55,209 nt of DNA from Aliishimia sp965656085 (GCA_965656085.1 CBFHJA010000030.1:1-55209); one strand, 5' to 3'. Positions 8,458 to 16,725 are shown, numbered from the stretch's first letter. Numbers and translations: made by a program. The notes: generated by a model not told the origin, from the letters alone.

Positions 8458-9267
8458 ATGGACCCCAATCGCCTGACAGGAAAGAATATTCTCATCACCG
8501 GCGCCGCGCGCGGGATGGGCGCTGCCAATGCCGAGGCCTTCGCCGCACAAGGCGCGAATGTCTGCCTTGGCGATCTCGATGGCGATGAGGCCCAGAAGGT
8601 CGCCGACAAGATCAACGCCGCCGGTGGTGGCAAGGCCATCGCCGTCAAGATGGACGTGACCCAGCGTGCCGACAACGCCGCCGCCGTCGCCGCCACCGTG
8701 GAGGCCTTCGGATCGATCAACGTGGGTCTGTTCAATGCCGGTCTCAACAAGCCCCGGTTCTTCATGGATATCGACGAAGACAACTGGGACATGATCATGA
8801 ACGTCAACACCAAGGCGATGTGGCTTGGGATGCAGGAGACCGCCAAGCAGATGATCGCGCAGGGGCCGATGGAAGATCACCCCTACAAGCTGATCAATGT
8901 CGGCTCGATCGCGTCCCGCAAGCCGCTGGTGGATGTGACGGTCTATTGCACCTCGAAATACGGCTGTCTGGCGCTGACCGAATGCGGCGCGCTGGGGCTC
9001 GCCGAGCACAACATCACCGTGAACGGCTACGCGCCGGGCGTGGTCGTGACCCCGCTCTGGGAGCAGCTCGACAAGGACCTCGTGGAGATCGGCTTCAAGG
9101 AACGCGCAGGCCAAGCCTATGACGACATCGTCGACAACAACCTCGTGATCAAGCGTGTCTCCTACCCCAAGGACATCATCGGCACCGCCTCGTTCCTCGC
9201 CTCGAACGACAGCGATTACATGACCGGGCAGATGATCTCCATCGACGGCGGCTGGGTCACCAAGTAA
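8458..9267 (+). CDS. SDR-family oxidoreductase (paralogue of the importer-operon SDR)
   Basis: A 269-residue classical SDR with TGAARGMG at 14-21, catalytic S150, Y163 and K167 (YCTSK), and D39 at the end of beta-2, suggesting NAD. The usual NNAG is FNAG here. GAGGAG precedes the ATG. It shares long blocks with the SDR at 4534-5325 (NKPxxFMD, EDNW, MQE-A-QMIAQ, DSDYMTGQ). The two divergent operons thus each carry one copy. It may oxidise the sugar to the lactone or act on a different epimer; the exact substrate cannot be read from the sequence. Confidence 0.9.
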   Translation: MDPNRLTGKNILITGAARGMGAANAEAFAAQGANVCLGDLDGDEAQKVADKINAAGGGKAIAVKMDVTQRADNAAAVAATVEAFGSINVGLFNAGLNKPRFFMDIDEDNWDMIMNVNTKAMWLGMQETAKQMIAQGPMEDHPYKLINVGSIASRKPLVDVTVYCTSKYGCLALTECGALGLAEHNITVNGYAPGVVVTPLWEQLDKDLVEIGFKERAGQAYDDIVDNNLVIKRVSYPKDIIGTASFLASNDSDYMTGQMISIDGGWVTK

Positions 9268-9302
9268 CCCCGCGCCCTTTTCCCTTTCGCAAACCAATCA
9301 GC

Positions 9303-9322
9303 GGGTGCGCCGGATCGCACCC
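9303..9322 (+). other. Stem-loop just before the ribosome-binding site of the M24 gene
   Basis: GGGTGCG (9303-9309) and CGCACCC (9316-9322) form a perfect 7-bp stem with a 6-nt loop. The next bases are GAAAGGAG, the ribosome-binding site of the gene at 9337. It lies in a 69-bp gap within the rightward operon. It could be an mRNA-stabilising or processing hairpin, or it could modulate translation of the downstream gene. Confidence 0.45.
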
Positions 9323-9336
9323 GAAAGGAGTTTTCC

Positions 9337-10635
9337 ATGTCCCGCGCCCTGATGCCGAACATGCTCACACCGCAAGACCTCGAACCCAACTGGGAATGGC
9401 GCGACCGCCTGCCCGCATGGGGCCACACCTCGGTGGATTTCGAGCGCCGCATCGACCACGACCGCCTGCGCCGCTACCGCCTTGCGCGCACCCGCCAGTC
9501 CCTGCAGAACTCCAAGGCGGGCTCCCTGCTGCTGTTCGATGTGAACAACATCCGCTATGTCACCGCCACCAAGATCGGCGAGTGGGAGCGCGACAAGATG
9601 TGCCGCTTCTGCCTGCTCACGGGCGATGACAGCCCCTATGTCTGGGATTTCGGCTCGGCGGCGGTGCACCACCAGCGCTATTCCGACTGGCTGGAGCCGG
9701 ACCATTGCCTCGCGGGCGTCGTTGGGATGCGCGGCACCATCCCGCCCGAGTTCGGCTTGATGAAGAAATACGCCAAGATGATCGCGCAATTGATCAAGGA
9801 TGCGGGCATGGCCGACATGCCGGTGGGCGTCGATTATGCCGAAACCGCGATGTTCCATGCGCTTCAGGAGGAAGGCATCCACGTCGTGGACGGCCAGCAA
9901 ATCATGCTCGCGGCCCGCGAGATCAAGAACTGGGACGAAATCCAGCTCCTGACGCAAGCCGCGGCCATGGTCGATGGCGTCTACCACATGATCTACGAAG
10001 AGCTGAAACCGGGCGTGCGCGAGAACGATATCGTCGCGCTCAGCAACAAGATGCTCTACGAAATGGGCTCCGATGACGTCGAAGCGATCAACGCGATCTC
10101 CGGCGAGCGCTGCAACCCGCACCCGCACAACTTCACCGACCGGCTGATCCGGCCCGGCGATCAGGCCTTCTTCGATATCCTGCAATCCTACCAAGGCTAC
10201 CGGACCTGCTATTACCGCACGTTCAACGTCGGCCGCGCAACGCCTTCGCAGAACGACGCCTATGTGAAGGCCCGCGAGTGGATCGACGCTTCCATTGCGA
10301 TGATCAAACCCGGCGTAACCACCGACAAGGTCGCCGAGGTCTGGCCCACCGCCGAATCGCTCGGCTTCCCCAACGAGGACGCCGCCTTCGGCCTGCAATT
10401 CGGCCACGGGCTGGGGCTGGCGCTGCACGAACGCCCGATCATCTCCCGCGCGGTGTCGCTCGATCACCCGATGGAGATTCAGACCGGCATGGTCTTCGCG
10501 CTGGAGACCTACTGCCCGGCCACCGACGGCTACTCCGCTGCCCGGATCGAAGAGGAGGTCGTGGTGACGGAGACTGGCTGCGAGGTCATCAGCCTCTTCC
10601 CCGCCGAGGACTTGCCCATCGCGAACCGGTACTGA
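9337..10635 (+). CDS. M24-family metallopeptidase-like protein (creatinase/Xaa-Pro fold), altered metal site
   Basis: A 432-residue protein with an N-terminal creatinase-like domain and a C-terminal pita-bread fold (about 205-425). Of the five usual M24 metal ligands, D280 (FFDIL), H357 (FGHGLG), E390 (LETYCP) and E405 (RIEEE) are present. The second aspartate, normally in a GDITRTF-like block, is replaced by C291 (RTCYYRTF). AAAGGAG precedes the ATG. Its role in a sugar-catabolic operon is unclear. The M24 fold also includes creatinase and ectoine hydrolase, which are not peptidases, so an amide or lactone hydrolase is possible. I compared it with the DMSP lyase DddP from memory and do not see a match. 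Confidence 0.85.
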   Translation: MSRALMPNMLTPQDLEPNWEWRDRLPAWGHTSVDFERRIDHDRLRRYRLARTRQSLQNSKAGSLLLFDVNNIRYVTATKIGEWERDKMCRFCLLTGDDSPYVWDFGSAAVHHQRYSDWLEPDHCLAGVVGMRGTIPPEFGLMKKYAKMIAQLIKDAGMADMPVGVDYAETAMFHALQEEGIHVVDGQQIMLAAREIKNWDEIQLLTQAAAMVDGVYHMIYEELKPGVRENDIVALSNKMLYEMGSDDVEAINAISGERCNPHPHNFTDRLIRPGDQAFFDILQSYQGYRTCYYRTFNVGRATPSQNDAYVKAREWIDASIAMIKPGVTTDKVAEVWPTAESLGFPNEDAAFGLQFGHGLGLALHERPIISRAVSLDHPMEIQTGMVFALETYCPATDGYSAARIEEEVVVTETGCEVISLFPAEDLPIANRY

Positions 10636-10638
10636 GCG

Positions 10639-11403
10639 ATGGCCAATCCGTTCGACCTGACGGGCCGCCGCGCCCTTGTCACCGGCGGCGCCACCGGCAT
10701 CGGCGAGGGCATCGCCCTCGCCCTTGCCGGGGCGGGCGCGGATGTGGCGCTGACCTATCGCAGCCACGCCCCCGAGGACACACAGGCCCAAATCGAGGCG
10801 ATGGGACGCAAATCCGCCGCCGTGCAGGCCGATTTCGCGGGCATGGACGCGGCCGCCGCCGCAGAGGTGATCGGCTTTGCGACCGAAAAACTCGGCGGGC
10901 TGGATATCCTCGTGAACAATGCCGGGATCATCCACCGCGAGGACTCCACCGACATGCCGCTCGAGGACTGGCGCCGCGTGCTCTCGGTCAACCTCGATTC
11001 GGTCTGGCTGCTCTCCCAAGCCGCAGGCCGCCAAATGGTCGCCCAAGGCTCCGGCAAGATCGTGATCGTCTCCTCGGTACTGGGCAGCCAAGGCGGCCTC
11101 CGCGTCGCCCCCTATGCGTCGAGCAAACACGCCGTTCTGGGCCTGACCAAGGCGCTCTGCAACGAATGGGCGCCCTATGGCGTTAACGTCAACGCCATCG
11201 CCCCCGGCTACACCGCAACCGACAACACCCAAGCCCTGCGCGACGACCCGGACCGCTCGAAGGCCCTGCTGGACCGCATCCCCGCAGGCCGCTTCGCCGA
11301 GCCCTCCGAGATCGCCGGCGCTGCGGTCTTCCTCGCCTCCGACGCCGCCACCTACTGCCATGGCAGCACGGTGACGGTGGATGGCGGCTGGATGGCACGC
11401 TGA
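10639..11403 (+). CDS. SDR-family oxidoreductase (KduD/glucose-dehydrogenase-like)
   Basis: A 254-residue classical SDR with TGGATGIG at 15-22, NNAG at 93-96 and the YASSK active site (Y159, K163). Overall it resembles 2-deoxy-D-gluconate 3-dehydrogenases (KduD) and related sugar dehydrogenases. Beta-2 ends in YRS rather than an acidic residue, so NADP use is possible. It begins 3 bp after the M24 stop codon, so it is co-transcribed and probably translationally coupled. Possible roles are aldose 1-dehydrogenation (first step) or oxidation of an epimer. Confidence 0.9.
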   Translation: MANPFDLTGRRALVTGGATGIGEGIALALAGAGADVALTYRSHAPEDTQAQIEAMGRKSAAVQADFAGMDAAAAAEVIGFATEKLGGLDILVNNAGIIHREDSTDMPLEDWRRVLSVNLDSVWLLSQAAGRQMVAQGSGKIVIVSSVLGSQGGLRVAPYASSKHAVLGLTKALCNEWAPYGVNVNAIAPGYTATDNTQALRDDPDRSKALLDRIPAGRFAEPSEIAGAAVFLASDAATYCHGSTVTVDGGWMAR

Positions 11404-11413
11404 AAGGACTGAC

Positions 11414-12157
11414 ATGGAACAGACACTGACAGGAAAAACCGCGCTTGTGACGGCAGCGGCAAACGGCATCGGACGCGCCTCCACCGAGGCGCTGGCGGCA
11501 CGCGGCGCAACCGTTGTGGCCACAGACATCGCCGAGGACAAACTCGCCGAACTGGACGCCTCCCATATCGCCATCGCGGGCAAACGGCTCGACGTGATGG
11601 ACCCCGAGGCCGTCACCGCGCTGATCGCCGCCCTGCCCCCGCTCGACATCCTCGTGAACTGCGCAGGCTGGGTGCATGATGGCACGATCCTCGATTGCGA
11701 CGACGCCGCATGGGACCGCTCGTTCGATCTGAACGCCAAGGCGATGTTTCAGGTGACCAAGGCGGTGCTGCCTGGCATGCTGGAGCGCGGCGCGGGCTCC
11801 ATCGTCAACATCGCCTCAATCGTCTCCAGCGAGAAAGGCGCCCCGCGCCGCTTCGCCTACGGGGCCTCCAAGGCGGCCATCATCGGCATGACCAAATCCA
11901 TCGCCGCCGATTTCGTTCAGAGCGGCATCCGCTGTAACGCGATCTGCCCCGGCACGGTGCAAAGCCCGTCCCTCAACGACCGGCTGGCCGCGACGGGCGA
12001 CTATGACAAGGCCCTCGCCGCCTTCAAGGCCCGCCAGCCGATGGGCCGCTTGGGCCAGCCCGAGGAGATCGCCGAGATGGTCTGCTATCTGGCCAGCGAC
12101 ATGGCAGCGTTCACCACCGGTCAGGCGCTGGCCGTCGATGGCGGATGGTCGATCTGA
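11414..12157 (+). CDS. SDR-family dehydrogenase, 2-keto-3-deoxy-L-fuconate dehydrogenase-like
   Basis: A 247-residue SDR whose glycine motif is TAAANGIG (13-20) instead of TGxxxGIG. That change, together with VNCAG, HDGTILDCD, YGASKAA (Y149, K153), IRCNAICPGTV and IDGGWS-like C-terminal blocks, is characteristic of the family containing bacterial 2-keto-3-deoxy-L-fuconate 4-dehydrogenase and human DHRS6. D38 suggests NAD. The frame is open further upstream, but AAAGGA sits just before the ATG at 11414 and the preceding gene ends at 11403. In the pathway proposed here it would make the 2,4-diketo acid that the FAH hydrolase cleaves. Confidence 0.88.
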   Translation: MEQTLTGKTALVTAAANGIGRASTEALAARGATVVATDIAEDKLAELDASHIAIAGKRLDVMDPEAVTALIAALPPLDILVNCAGWVHDGTILDCDDAAWDRSFDLNAKAMFQVTKAVLPGMLERGAGSIVNIASIVSSEKGAPRRFAYGASKAAIIGMTKSIAADFVQSGIRCNAICPGTVQSPSLNDRLAATGDYDKALAAFKARQPMGRLGQPEEIAEMVCYLASDMAAFTTGQALAVDGGWSI

Positions 12158-13305
12158 TGGGGCTGGCACGCGCGGCCTCCATCGACGACCTGCGGGCGAT
12201 GGCGCGCCGCCGCATCCCGCGCTTCGCCTTCGATCTGGTCGATGGCGGCGCGGAGAACGAGCGCAACCTGCGCCGCAACGCCGAGGCCTTCGAGGAGGTC
12301 GAACTGACCCCGCGCTACATGCGCGACGTGGCGCAGATCGACACGCGCGCCACGGTCTTCGGACAGGACTTCAACATGCCCTTCGGCATGGCCCCCATCG
12401 GCGTGCTCAACGCGTTCTGGCCCGGCGCGGACCTGACGCTGGCCCGGCTCTGCAAGGCCAAGAACATCCCCTACACGGCCTCCTCCGCCTCCTCGACCAC
12501 GCTCGAAGAGCTGGCCGAAGCGGCGGACGGCAATGGCTGGTTCCAGCTTTATGTCTCCAGCGACGCCGACGTGACCGAAGGCCTGATCGCCCGCGCCGAA
12601 GCGGCAGGCTACCCGGTCCTGATGGTCACGGCGGACGTCCCCGCCGCCGGGAAACGCGACCGCGACATCCGCAACCAGCTTGCCGTGCCGTTCCGCTTCA
12701 CGCCCGAGGTGGTGCTGCAATGCGCGATGAACCCCCGCTGGGCGCTGACGAGCTTGCAGCACGGCACCCCGAACGTGGCGAACTACGCCGACCTGCTGCA
12801 AAACGCGACCTCCTATGCGGAGGTGCAGAAAACCCTGATCACCCCGGGCTTCACATGGGACGATCTGGCCCGCCTTCGGGAGCGCTGGAAAGGCAAACTG
12901 TTGGTGAAGGGCATACTGCATCCCGAGGACGCGGTGCAATGCGCCGACATGGGCTGCGACGGCATCGTCGTGTCGAACCATGGCGGACGGCAGGTGGCCT
13001 TCGGCCCGCCCACCATCGAGGCGCTGCCGGGGATCGCCAAGGCATTGGACGGGCGCATATCGGTGCTGATCGACAGCGGCATCCGGCGCGGCGCGGACCT
13101 TCTGCGCGCCAAAGCGCTCGGCGCGGATTTCGCGCTGACGGGCCGGGCCTTGGCCTTCGGCGTCGGCGCGGGCGGGGCCGAAGGGGCCCAGCGCGCCTAT
13201 GACATTCTCGAATTGGAACTGATCCGCGCCCTCGGCCAGCTTGGCAGCAACGCCTTCAACGAAGTGGACGCCACCGCCCTCGCCGCGGCCGCACGCCCCG
13301 CTTGA
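12157..13305 (+). CDS. lldD: FMN-dependent alpha-hydroxy-acid dehydrogenase (L-lactate dehydrogenase type)
   Basis: A 382-residue member of the FMN-dependent alpha-hydroxy-acid oxidase/dehydrogenase family. It has the catalytic block SNHGGRQ with H275, the FMN/substrate segment TADVPAAGKRDRD, and the phosphate-binding region IDSGIRRG. I chose the ATG at 12157 because it overlaps the preceding TGA as TGATG, a common coupled arrangement; an in-frame ATG at 12145 would add four residues. The enzyme would oxidise L-lactate to pyruvate, the step needed if the FAH hydrolase releases L-lactate from a 6-deoxysugar. Mandelate or glycolate are alternative substrates in this family. Confidence 0.9.
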   Translation: MGLARAASIDDLRAMARRRIPRFAFDLVDGGAENERNLRRNAEAFEEVELTPRYMRDVAQIDTRATVFGQDFNMPFGMAPIGVLNAFWPGADLTLARLCKAKNIPYTASSASSTTLEELAEAADGNGWFQLYVSSDADVTEGLIARAEAAGYPVLMVTADVPAAGKRDRDIRNQLAVPFRFTPEVVLQCAMNPRWALTSLQHGTPNVANYADLLQNATSYAEVQKTLITPGFTWDDLARLRERWKGKLLVKGILHPEDAVQCADMGCDGIVVSNHGGRQVAFGPPTIEALPGIAKALDGRISVLIDSGIRRGADLLRAKALGADFALTGRALAFGVGAGGAEGAQRAYDILELELIRALGQLGSNAFNEVDATALAAAARPA

Positions 13306-13328
13306 CACTTACTCCGGGAGGCGAAGCC

Positions 13329-13391
13329 GACCAGCCCCCGACCCTCCCCACGGGAGGGGGCTTCACCCCCACCCAGGGTCGGGGGCTGGTC
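13329..13391. terminator. Long inverted repeat between convergent genes (bidirectional terminator candidate)
   Basis: GACCAGCCCCCGACCCT (13329-13345) is matched exactly by its reverse complement at 13375-13391, giving 17-bp arms around a 29-nt loop that itself contains complementary C and G runs. It lies 23 bp after the lactate dehydrogenase stop and 48 bp before the convergent dddL stop. The position favours termination in both directions, although there is no clear T tract. Confidence 0.6.
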
Positions 13392-13439
13392 TCCGTTCCT
13401 TAGCTCGCATGGTACAGATTTCCCAAAGGCCCTCGGGCC

Positions 13440-14123
13440 TCACACCCGCCGTCTGCCGCCCGACAGCTTCATCCCCGGCGCGGCCAACCGCTCCTCCGGC
13501 CCCACCCACGCATAGGCCAGCAAGCACGGATCGCGGTCGCCGGTCGTGATCCGGTGCTCATCGCCCGCCCGGTTCAGGATCAGCGAGCCCGGTGCATAGA
13601 CCGCGCTGTTATTCTCCGACCACGCCCCGGACACCGAGATATAGCTTTCCTCGATATCCTGATGATGGTGCTGCGGATAGGTGGTGTTGGGCGCGAAGAG
13701 CACGAAGCCGAGAATGAGCCCGTCCGACAGGATCGGCCCCTTCGGCCCCAGCACCTCGCAATAGGCATATTTCCGGGCGAGCGCGGGCGGGAGTTTTTCG
13801 TAGCCATACTCCCATGTGAGCCGCGCCCGGACCTCCCGAAGCGCCCGCGCCATGCCCTGCATCGCGCCGCGTTCGCCGAGATCGAGCGCACGGCTCAAAT
13901 GCGCGCAGACAGGCTTGCTGTCCGGCGCGCGGTCCGACATGTCCGGGTTGCGCGCCATCGTCGCCGAGAGCCGGTCCCGCACCCGTTTGCGGTGCCCCCG
14001 GATCACCACGCTGCCCCCCGCCGAGCCATGCCGGTAGAGCGCGTCGAACTCGCGCAGCAGGTAGAGCCAGTCGGGCTGATCCCGCAGCCGGCTCACTTGG
14101 GTGTCTTGCGGCGTGTCCGTCAT
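13440..14123 (-). CDS. dddL: DMSP lyase, DddL-type cupin
   Basis: A 227-residue protein that I recognise as DddL-like from its N-terminal LLREF/SAGGS/IRxHxxxVR region, KPVCAHLxRAL block and C-terminal cupin. The cupin metal motif is H152-x-H154-x4-E159-x-Y161 (in QHHHQDIEESY), with H190 (GDEHRITTGD) as the second-motif histidine, matching the ligand pattern of cupin DMSP lyases. Such enzymes split dimethylsulfoniopropionate into dimethyl sulfide and acrylate. It is monocistronic, convergent with the sugar operon and divergent from the hemolysin III gene. Assignment rests on remembered family motifs and was not checked by alignment. Confidence 0.82.
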   Translation of the reverse strand: MTDTPQDTQVSRLRDQPDWLYLLREFDALYRHGSAGGSVVIRGHRKRVRDRLSATMARNPDMSDRAPDSKPVCAHLSRALDLGERGAMQGMARALREVRARLTWEYGYEKLPPALARKYAYCEVLGPKGPILSDGLILGFVLFAPNTTYPQHHHQDIEESYISVSGAWSENNSAVYAPGSLILNRAGDEHRITTGDRDPCLLAYAWVGPEERLAAPGMKLSGGRRRV

Positions 14124-14241
14124 CCTGCGCAGCCCTCAAAACATGCGTTCACCACAACTGGCCCCTGAGGCCGACCGTCCAGCCCTGCTCTGACGCGGCG
14201 GCAGGCTGGACAGCATTTCTGCGCGCGCCTAACGCAGTTGC

Positions 14242-14880
14242 ATGACCGGCGCAACCTATCCCAGTCCCAACCCCGCGCACCGCCGCGCAGACGTGGCCGT
14301 TCACGCTTTTGGCCTTGCGCTGATCCTCGGCGCGGGCACGGCGCTGCTCTGGCAGGCGGCCCTCACCGTGCCCGCCACCTTGCTCGCCGCGCTCACTCTC
14401 TACGTGCTGGCCGCGCTCGCCTCCAACCTCGCCTCATGGGCCTACCATTTCGCCCCGTGGCATGACCGCCGCGTCCTGCTGCGCCGCATCGACCACGCCG
14501 CGATCTATCCCAGCATCACCGGCACTTTTACACCGTTCTTCGTGCTGGCGGGTACCCCGTGGACCCTGTTCCTGCTGGCGCTCTGCTGGGCCCTGACGGG
14601 GTTGGCGATCTGGCACAAACTGACCCACTCGGAGGTCAAGTCGAAATGGTCCACCGCGTCCTATCTCGGCCTCGGCGCGCTTGGCCTCGCGGCGCTGCCG
14701 GACCTGACGGGCACGCCGCTGGCAACGCTCTGGTGCATACTGGCGGGCGCACTGGCCTATGTGATCGGCACCGCGTTCTACACCCGCCGCACCCTGCCCT
14801 ACCGCTACGCGATCTGGCATGGGTGGGTGAATGTCGGCGCGATTGCGATGCTGAGCGGATTGTGGCTGGCGGTGTTCTGA
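14242..14880 (+). CDS. Hemolysin III (HlyIII/PAQR) family membrane protein
   Basis: A 212-residue protein with about seven hydrophobic segments. The family's conserved polar residues appear as ASWAYHF, RRIDHAAIYPSITGTFTPF and, near the C-terminus, the paired IWHGW region; the histidines and aspartate form the probable metal site. Length is typical. It is divergent from dddL with 118 bp between starts. Function in bacteria is poorly defined. A hydrolase activity on membrane lipids is suspected for the superfamily. No link to DMSP metabolism can be shown. Confidence 0.82.
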   Translation: MTGATYPSPNPAHRRADVAVHAFGLALILGAGTALLWQAALTVPATLLAALTLYVLAALASNLASWAYHFAPWHDRRVLLRRIDHAAIYPSITGTFTPFFVLAGTPWTLFLLALCWALTGLAIWHKLTHSEVKSKWSTASYLGLGALGLAALPDLTGTPLATLWCILAGALAYVIGTAFYTRRTLPYRYAIWHGWVNVGAIAMLSGLWLAVF

Positions 14881-14955
14881 ACCCGGCACGGCTTTGCCTT
14901 GACCTTCTGGTCCAAAATCGGCCACATCGCGGGACGCGACACGAGGGGGAGCCGC

Positions 14956-16080
14956 ATGTTCACACCAGCCATCACCGGATCGGGCGTCTTCACCCCGGAG
15001 CTGTCGATTTCCAACGCCGAACTGGTGGTGGCCTTCAACGCCTATGCCGACCGCTGGAACGCCGCGCACGCCGAGGACATCGCCGCAGGCACCGCTGAGC
15101 CCATGGCCCATTCCTCCGAAGAATTCATCCTCAAGGCCTCCGGCATCGAGAGCCGCTACGTGCTGGACAAGACGGGCATCCTCGACCCCGAGATTATGCA
15201 CCCGACGCTGCGCCAACGCACTGACGACGAACCCGGCGTGATGGCCGAAATGGGCGTCGATGCGTGCCGCAAGGCGCTGGATCAAGCGGGCAAGACCGCC
15301 GCCGACGTGGACGCAGTGATCTGCGCGGCCTCCAACCACGAGCGCGCCTACCCCGCGATCGCCATCGAAATCCAGCAGCTTCTCGGCATCCAAGGCTTCG
15401 CCTTCGACATGAACGTCGCCTGCTCTTCGGCCACGTTCGGCCTGCAAGCGGCCTGCGACATGATCCGCTCCGGCTCGATCCGCTCGGCCCTCGTTGTGAA
15501 CCCCGAGATTTGCTCGGGCCACCTCGAATGGCGCGACCGCGATTGCCATTTCATCTTCGGTGACGTGGCCACGGCTGTCCTCGTGGAACGTATCGAAGAC
15601 GCCAAAGGCCCGCATTTCGAGGTCAAATCCACCCGCTGCGCCACCGAATTCTCCAACAACATCCGCAACAACAACGGCTTCCTGCGCCGCACCCGCCCGG
15701 ACGGGCTCAAGGACCGCCGCGACATGCAGTTCATGCAGGAGGGCCGCAAGGTCTTCAAAGAGGTGCTGCCGATGGTCGCCCAGCATATCGCGGACCACAT
15801 GGGCGACGAGGGCGTGGTCGCGGACGATCTCAAACGCCTCTGGCTCCACCAAGCGAACAAGTCGATGAACGATTTCATCGGCAAGAAGGTCTTGGGCCGC
15901 ACCCCCGAACCGGGCGAGCAACCCAACATCCTGCAGGACTACGCCAACACCTCCTCGGCGGGCTCCATCATCGCCTTCTCGAAATACTCGGACGACATGC
16001 CCGACGGCGCGCACGGCCTCATCTGCTCCTTCGGCGCGGGCTACTCCGTGGGCTCCGTTTTGGTCCAACGCCACGCCTGA
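14956..16080 (+). CDS. Beta-ketoacyl-ACP synthase III family protein (long FabH-like)
   Basis: A 374-residue thiolase-fold enzyme with the KASIII catalytic triad: C156 in VACSSATFG, H298 in WLHQAN and N331 in DYANTSSAGS. The ATG at 14956 follows AGGGGGAG; the longer frame adds a leader without homology. It is about 50 residues longer than housekeeping FabH (~320), with an extended N-terminal region (30-90), and resembles KASIII paralogues that use longer or unusual acyl-CoA primers. It is therefore probably not the main fabH. It lies 75 bp after the hemolysin III gene. Confidence 0.88.
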   Translation: MFTPAITGSGVFTPELSISNAELVVAFNAYADRWNAAHAEDIAAGTAEPMAHSSEEFILKASGIESRYVLDKTGILDPEIMHPTLRQRTDDEPGVMAEMGVDACRKALDQAGKTAADVDAVICAASNHERAYPAIAIEIQQLLGIQGFAFDMNVACSSATFGLQAACDMIRSGSIRSALVVNPEICSGHLEWRDRDCHFIFGDVATAVLVERIEDAKGPHFEVKSTRCATEFSNNIRNNNGFLRRTRPDGLKDRRDMQFMQEGRKVFKEVLPMVAQHIADHMGDEGVVADDLKRLWLHQANKSMNDFIGKKVLGRTPEPGEQPNILQDYANTSSAGSIIAFSKYSDDMPDGAHGLICSFGAGYSVGSVLVQRHA

Positions 16081-16146
16081 CCCGCCGCGCCAGCCGTTCT
16101 GTGCCCGGCTCTTTTCATTCCATCCCGCTTCGGTCTATCTGCGCCC

Positions 16147-16725
16147 ATGGCCAAACTCTACTTTCACTTCTCCACCATGAACGCGGGCAAATCGACGACG
16201 CTGCTGCAGGCGGCGCATAACTATCGCGAACAGGGCATGGTGCCCTATCTGCTGACGGCAAATGTCGATGACCGCGCCGGGCAAGGGCGGATCGCGTCGC
16301 GCATCGGCATCGGTCAGGAGGCCGACACCTTTGACCCGGACACGGATATGTTCGCCCTGATCGAGGCCCGTCAGGCGCAGGGTCCTGTGGCCTGCGTCTT
16401 CGTGGACGAGGCGCAGTTCCTCACCGAACACCAAGTCTGGCAACTGGCCCGCGCGGTGGATGATCGACACGTGCCGGTGATGTGCTACGGTCTGCGCGTC
16501 GACTTTCAGGGCAAGCTGTTTCCCGGCTCCGCCACCCTGCTGGCGCTGGCCGACGAGATGCGCGAAGTGCGCACGATCTGCCATTGCGGCAAGAAGGCGA
16601 CGATGGTGATCCGGCAGGATGAGACGGGCCGCCCGGTGCGCGACGGCGCGCAGGTGCAGATCGGCGGCAATGACACCTATGTCTCACTCTGCCGCCGCCA
16701 TTGGCGCGCTGCGATGGAAGACTGA
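16147..16725 (+). CDS. tdk: Thymidine kinase
   Basis: A 192-residue type-II thymidine kinase. The P-loop is STMNAGKST near the N-terminus, the Walker B-like block is VFVDEAQFL, and the CxC...CxxxH-like zinc residues appear as ICHCGKK and SLCRRHW. Length is typical for bacterial Tdk. It phosphorylates thymidine to dTMP in nucleoside salvage. It is flanked by the KASIII-like gene and a small membrane protein with no obvious functional link. Confidence 0.95.
   Translation: MAKLYFHFSTMNAGKSTTLLQAAHNYREQGMVPYLLTANVDDRAGQGRIASRIGIGQEADTFDPDTDMFALIEARQAQGPVACVFVDEAQFLTEHQVWQLARAVDDRHVPVMCYGLRVDFQGKLFPGSATLLALADEMREVRTICHCGKKATMVIRQDETGRPVRDGAQVQIGGNDTYVSLCRRHWRAAMED

Noticed and set aside
6576..8846. 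756-codon minus-strand open frame opposite the regulator and SDR
   Set aside because: Arginine- and histidine-rich translation with no motif; the plus-strand genes explain the region.
9337..10635. M24 protein considered as the DMSP lyase DddP because dddL is nearby
   Set aside because: The sequence does not match the DddP blocks I know, and one metal ligand differs; the link to dddL is only proximity across a terminator-like repeat.
9298..11739. 813-codon minus-strand open frame across three genes
   Set aside because: It spans several well-supported plus-strand enzymes, so it is a codon-bias artefact.
14434..16074. 546-codon minus-strand open frame opposite the hemolysin III and KASIII genes
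   Set aside because: No family resemblance; the KASIII triad on the plus strand is unambiguous.
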